In this document: one piece after another, positions 13,467 to 15,365 of the stretch
Numbering within the stretch: the first letter of the stretch is position 1
Layout of the letters: each line of letters starts with the position of its first letter
DNA from: CANJBX01 sp041487815
Lineage (GTDB): Bacteria > Pseudomonadota > Alphaproteobacteria > Rhizobiales > Xanthobacteraceae
Reading direction: 5' to 3'
Assembly: GCA_041487815.1 (NCBI GenBank)
Contig: JBGPOB010000050.1
Span: 1-15,365 of the forward strand
Length of the DNA stretch: 15,365 bases
Translations under genes and position numbers: made by a program
Notes under the pieces: generated by a model
Seen by the model: only the letters and a program-made list of their open reading frames with translations
Database searches by the model: none
Told to the model about the DNA's origin: nothing

Positions 13467-14391
13467 CGGTGGGAGTTTCCCGCCATCCGCGCGCGACGTT
13501 GCTCCACACCACGGCGACGGAATAGACCACGATGCACGCGAGCGCCGCCGGCGCGTAATGCATGCGGCTGTCGAACTGCTCGAGCGCGAACACGAAAACA
13601 GGGCCGAGCGCGCGGATGATGTGAGCCGTCAGCGGCACCGTGCGCGCGACGCCGACTTGCAGCGCAAATAGCGGCAGGATGATCAGCACCGTCGTCGTCA
13701 TGGCGAGCGTCGCGAGCTGACCGCCCGTTTCGATGCCGGAAAATCCGCCCTTGTAGGCGAGAACGCCGCCTGCCAGCGCAATCAGCACGAGGTAGCGCAC
13801 GGCAGTCACGGCCAGCGCATTGACGCCATGGTCGTGCAAGCGGCGTGAATACAGGAGGCTAAGCGTGATCGATGTTCCGCTCAGCGAGAGGAGCGCGAGG
13901 CCGGCCAGGTTGGAATTCAGACTGCCTTCGGGCAATCCGGAATAGCCGGCGAGCACGACCCACCACAGACCAATGACCGACAGCGCGATGCCGGCGTATC
14001 CCGCGGCCTCCATTCGCCCGACTGCGCCGGGCTTCGCCAATCGGATTCCGAACGCGCCGAGCAGAACCACCGTCAGCGGCCCCATGGCGCTGTGGATGGT
14101 ATTGACGATCGACGGCTCAAGTTGCGTCAGCGCGAAAAAATAGCTGCTCCAGGCGACCGCGGTCGTTATGTTCATCGCCAGCACGCTCGCGGGCTGGCGC
14201 CAAAGCTTGGCGAATTCCCCCGGCGACTTGACGAGCGTGACGGCCGTGAAGATCACCGTCGACAACAGAAACGCGATGAAGATGACCGCGACAAAATCGA
14301 CGCCCTGGAACAGGTTGCCGAAATATACGTCGCGCAGCGCCTGCGACAGCGCGAACACCAGCACCAGCAGCGGGCCGAGCATTCCGGACAT
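13426..14391 (-). CDS. EamA/DMT-family membrane transporter
   Basis: A polytopic inner-membrane protein of about ten hydrophobic segments (for example around residues 3-19, 33-53, 67-89, 98-115, 128-146, 160-178, 192-208, 223-243 and 275-293), arranged as two tandem EamA-like halves as in drug/metabolite transporters. These usually export or import small metabolites; the substrate is not predictable. The start was set at the ATG at 14391, giving 321 residues beginning MSGMLGPLL. An AGGAG (14398-14402) lies six bases upstream; the ATG at 14397 overlaps too closely with it. The frame is open up to 14520, but that extension runs into the inverted-repeat element at 14472 and is not family-like, so longer annotated starts would be artefacts. 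The gene ends inside the convergent hydrolase gene. Confidence 0.87.
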   Translation of the reverse strand: MSGMLGPLLVLVFALSQALRDVYFGNLFQGVDFVAVIFIAFLLSTVIFTAVTLVKSPGEFAKLWRQPASVLAMNITTAVAWSSYFFALTQLEPSIVNTIHSAMGPLTVVLLGAFGIRLAKPGAVGRMEAAGYAGIALSVIGLWWVVLAGYSGLPEGSLNSNLAGLALLSLSGTSITLSLLYSRRLHDHGVNALAVTAVRYLVLIALAGGVLAYKGGFSGIETGGQLATLAMTTTVLIILPLFALQVGVARTVPLTAHIIRALGPVFVFALEQFDSRMHYAPAALACIVVYSVAVVWSNVARGWRETPTAIAPNAQTPPVPG

Positions 14392-14471
14392 CGTCATCTC
14401 CTGAGTTGCAACAGAGATGCCGACGATAGGACCGAAGCGCCACCCGATTTCCGGCGGGTTCTGCCGCTCGG

Positions 14472-14560
14472 GAGATTGCTTCGCTTCGCTCGCAATGACA
14501 ATTGCACTTGCCATTGACACTTGTCATTGCGAGGAGCCGAAACGGCGATGAAGCAATCTC
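14472..14560. repeat. Inverted-repeat element of the CATTGCGAG...GAAGCAATCTC type
   Basis: Two inverted copies lie head to head. The right copy (14522-14560) runs from TGTCATTGCGAG to GAAGCAATCTC. The left copy (14472-14500) is its reverse complement with identical 12- and 11-base ends. The interiors differ: six bases (CGAAGC) on the left, 16 bases on the right, the latter with its own GCCG-AAA-CGGC mini-hairpin. A 21-base spacer separates the copies. The pair would form a long stem-loop in DNA or RNA, like a REP/BIME unit. Repeats of this wording are dispersed in many alphaproteobacterial genomes. It sits between the transporter and dioxygenase genes. Confidence 0.85.
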
Positions 14561-14639
14561 GATGAAGAATGCTCATGAAGCATCATTGTTTCGCGGAAGC
14601 TGCGCCCTGACGGCGCGCAGGCGCCGATCCAGAGACTCC

Positions 14640-15365
14640 CTACGCGCTCTTCTGCTTCTGCGCGTCCCACCAGGGGCAAACGCCGGCGTTGACCTGGTAG
14701 TTGCCCTCGATCACCTGCACCGGCTGGCGCACGCCGTCGCGTGCGAGCTGCAGGCGTTTTTCACGCGCAGCATTGCGCTCCTTTTCCGGCAGCCAGCCGC
14801 GTTCATGGCCCCACAGGCTCGGGCCTTCCGTGCGCTCATAGGCCTGCCAGGTCTGCGGATCGATGGCGCGTGCGCCCCAGCCGTACTCGACCATGAAGCC
14901 CGACGGCGTCCAGGTGTAGAACGACGTGATGAAATCGCTGGTATGCCGGCCCAGCGTGGTCGAGACGCGTCCCTCTTCCATCTGCGCGAGGTCGTAGCCC
15001 TGCCCCATATCGTCGAACGAGAACAGTTCCATCATGATGTGGTGAACGGCGTTCTTGCCGGTCTTGATGAAAGCAAGACTGTGGTGGCGCGGATTGACGT
15101 GCATGAAATAGGCGGAGAACGGCTTGGAATAGTAGTCGGTCAGCCGGAAACCGAGCAGGTCGCGGTAGAACGGAAGCAGCGTCGCGATGCTGTCTTCGCT
15201 CTCGACGTTGAGCACGGCATGGCCGAGGCCGAGCGTGCCGGTGCGAAAGCCCGAGATCGCGCGGCCGGGCTTGAACGGGTCGGAGGCGACCTCGGCGCCA
15301 TGAAACAGCTCCAGCCGGTTGCCGTGCGGATCGCTGCAAACGATCAGGTCCTTGACATGCCGCTC
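14640..15365 (-). CDS. Type I extradiol ring-cleavage dioxygenase (VOC superfamily), 5' end outside window
   Basis: The frame is open to the window edge, so the N-terminal part is missing; 241 residues are visible. The protein resembles BphC-type catechol extradiol dioxygenases, which use Fe(II) and O2 to open catecholic rings next to the hydroxyl groups. The visible part starts at the end of the first VOC module (DPHGNRLELFHGA) and includes the whole second one. All three iron ligands are recognisable: His in GLGHAVL (visible residue 49), His in VHHIMME (108/109) and Glu in GFMVEYG (160). Their spacing is close to that in Burkholderia BphC. The second-shell motifs RHHSLAF and RHTSD are also there. 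A C-terminal tail of about 70 residues, rich in charged residues and ending QKQKSA, follows the catalytic Glu. The neighbouring transporter gene could belong to the same catabolic unit. Confidence 0.88.
   Translation of the reverse strand, partial: ERHVKDLIVCSDPHGNRLELFHGAEVASDPFKPGRAISGFRTGTLGLGHAVLNVESEDSIATLLPFYRDLLGFRLTDYYSKPFSAYFMHVNPRHHSLAFIKTGKNAVHHIMMELFSFDDMGQGYDLAQMEEGRVSTTLGRHTSDFITSFYTWTPSGFMVEYGWGARAIDPQTWQAYERTEGPSLWGHERGWLPEKERNAAREKRLQLARDGVRQPVQVIEGNYQVNAGVCPWWDAQKQKSA

Noticed and set aside
14398..14520. N-terminal extension of the transporter to 14520
   Set aside because: The extension is largely repeat-element sequence; a good ribbon of AGGAG six bases before ATG 14391 and the normal family length support the shorter start.
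14600..14620. CTGCGC/GCGCAG hairpin downstream of the dioxygenase gene as terminator
   Set aside because: Six-bp stem with a nine-base loop, but no T-tract on the minus strand. Such stems are frequent in GC-rich DNA.

Overview
This is a high-GC, densely coding chromosomal window from an alphaproteobacterium, most likely of the order Hyphomicrobiales (Bradyrhizobiaceae/Xanthobacteraceae-like). The reasons are the block enoyl-CoA hydratase, mutM, ubiE, ubiB, coaBC, dut in the arrangement known from this group, strong third-position GC bias with long shadow ORFs on the opposite strand, and an intergenic TGTCATTGCGAG...GAAGCAATCTC repeat common in these genomes. No phage, IS element, CRISPR array, rRNA or tRNA was recognised.

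Layout. (1) 2-442: 3' end of a D-2-hydroxyacid dehydrogenase. (2) 469-1305 (-): MoeB/ThiF-family adenylyltransferase, divergent from (3) 1414-2757 (+): an exported peptidoglycan-binding protein with a degenerate trypsin-like domain. (4) 2770-4446 (-): mutM followed by an enoyl-CoA hydratase. (5) 4515-8799 (+): ubiE-ubiB-coaBC-dut, with 4-nt start/stop overlaps at ubiE/ubiB and coaBC/dut and an internal promoter before coaBC. (6) 9112-10329 (+): exported protein of unknown function with a lysozyme-like signature. (7) 10508-12136 (+): PYROXD2/CrtI-like FAD oxidoreductase. (8) 12211-13466 (+): Rrf2-type regulator overlapping an alpha/beta hydrolase. (9) 13426-14391 (-): EamA/DMT transporter, whose end overlaps the hydrolase end. 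(10) 14472-14560: inverted-repeat element. (11) 14640-15365 (-): type I extradiol dioxygenase, cut by the window edge.

How the genes work together. The centre is core housekeeping: UbiE and UbiB in ubiquinone synthesis, CoaBC in coenzyme A synthesis, Dut in dUTP removal and MutM in oxidised-base repair. The flanks look accessory, with oxidoreductase, hydrolase, transporter and ring-cleavage dioxygenase, but no single pathway can be assembled from what is visible.

The most striking observation is that coaBC begins with a complete FitA-like ribbon-helix-helix (RHH) DNA-binding domain, normally a toxin-antitoxin antitoxin domain, fused in frame to the enzyme. A perfect 17-bp palindrome overlaps a plausible promoter just upstream. 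This suggests a CoaBC enzyme that may repress its own gene. No partner toxin is visible.
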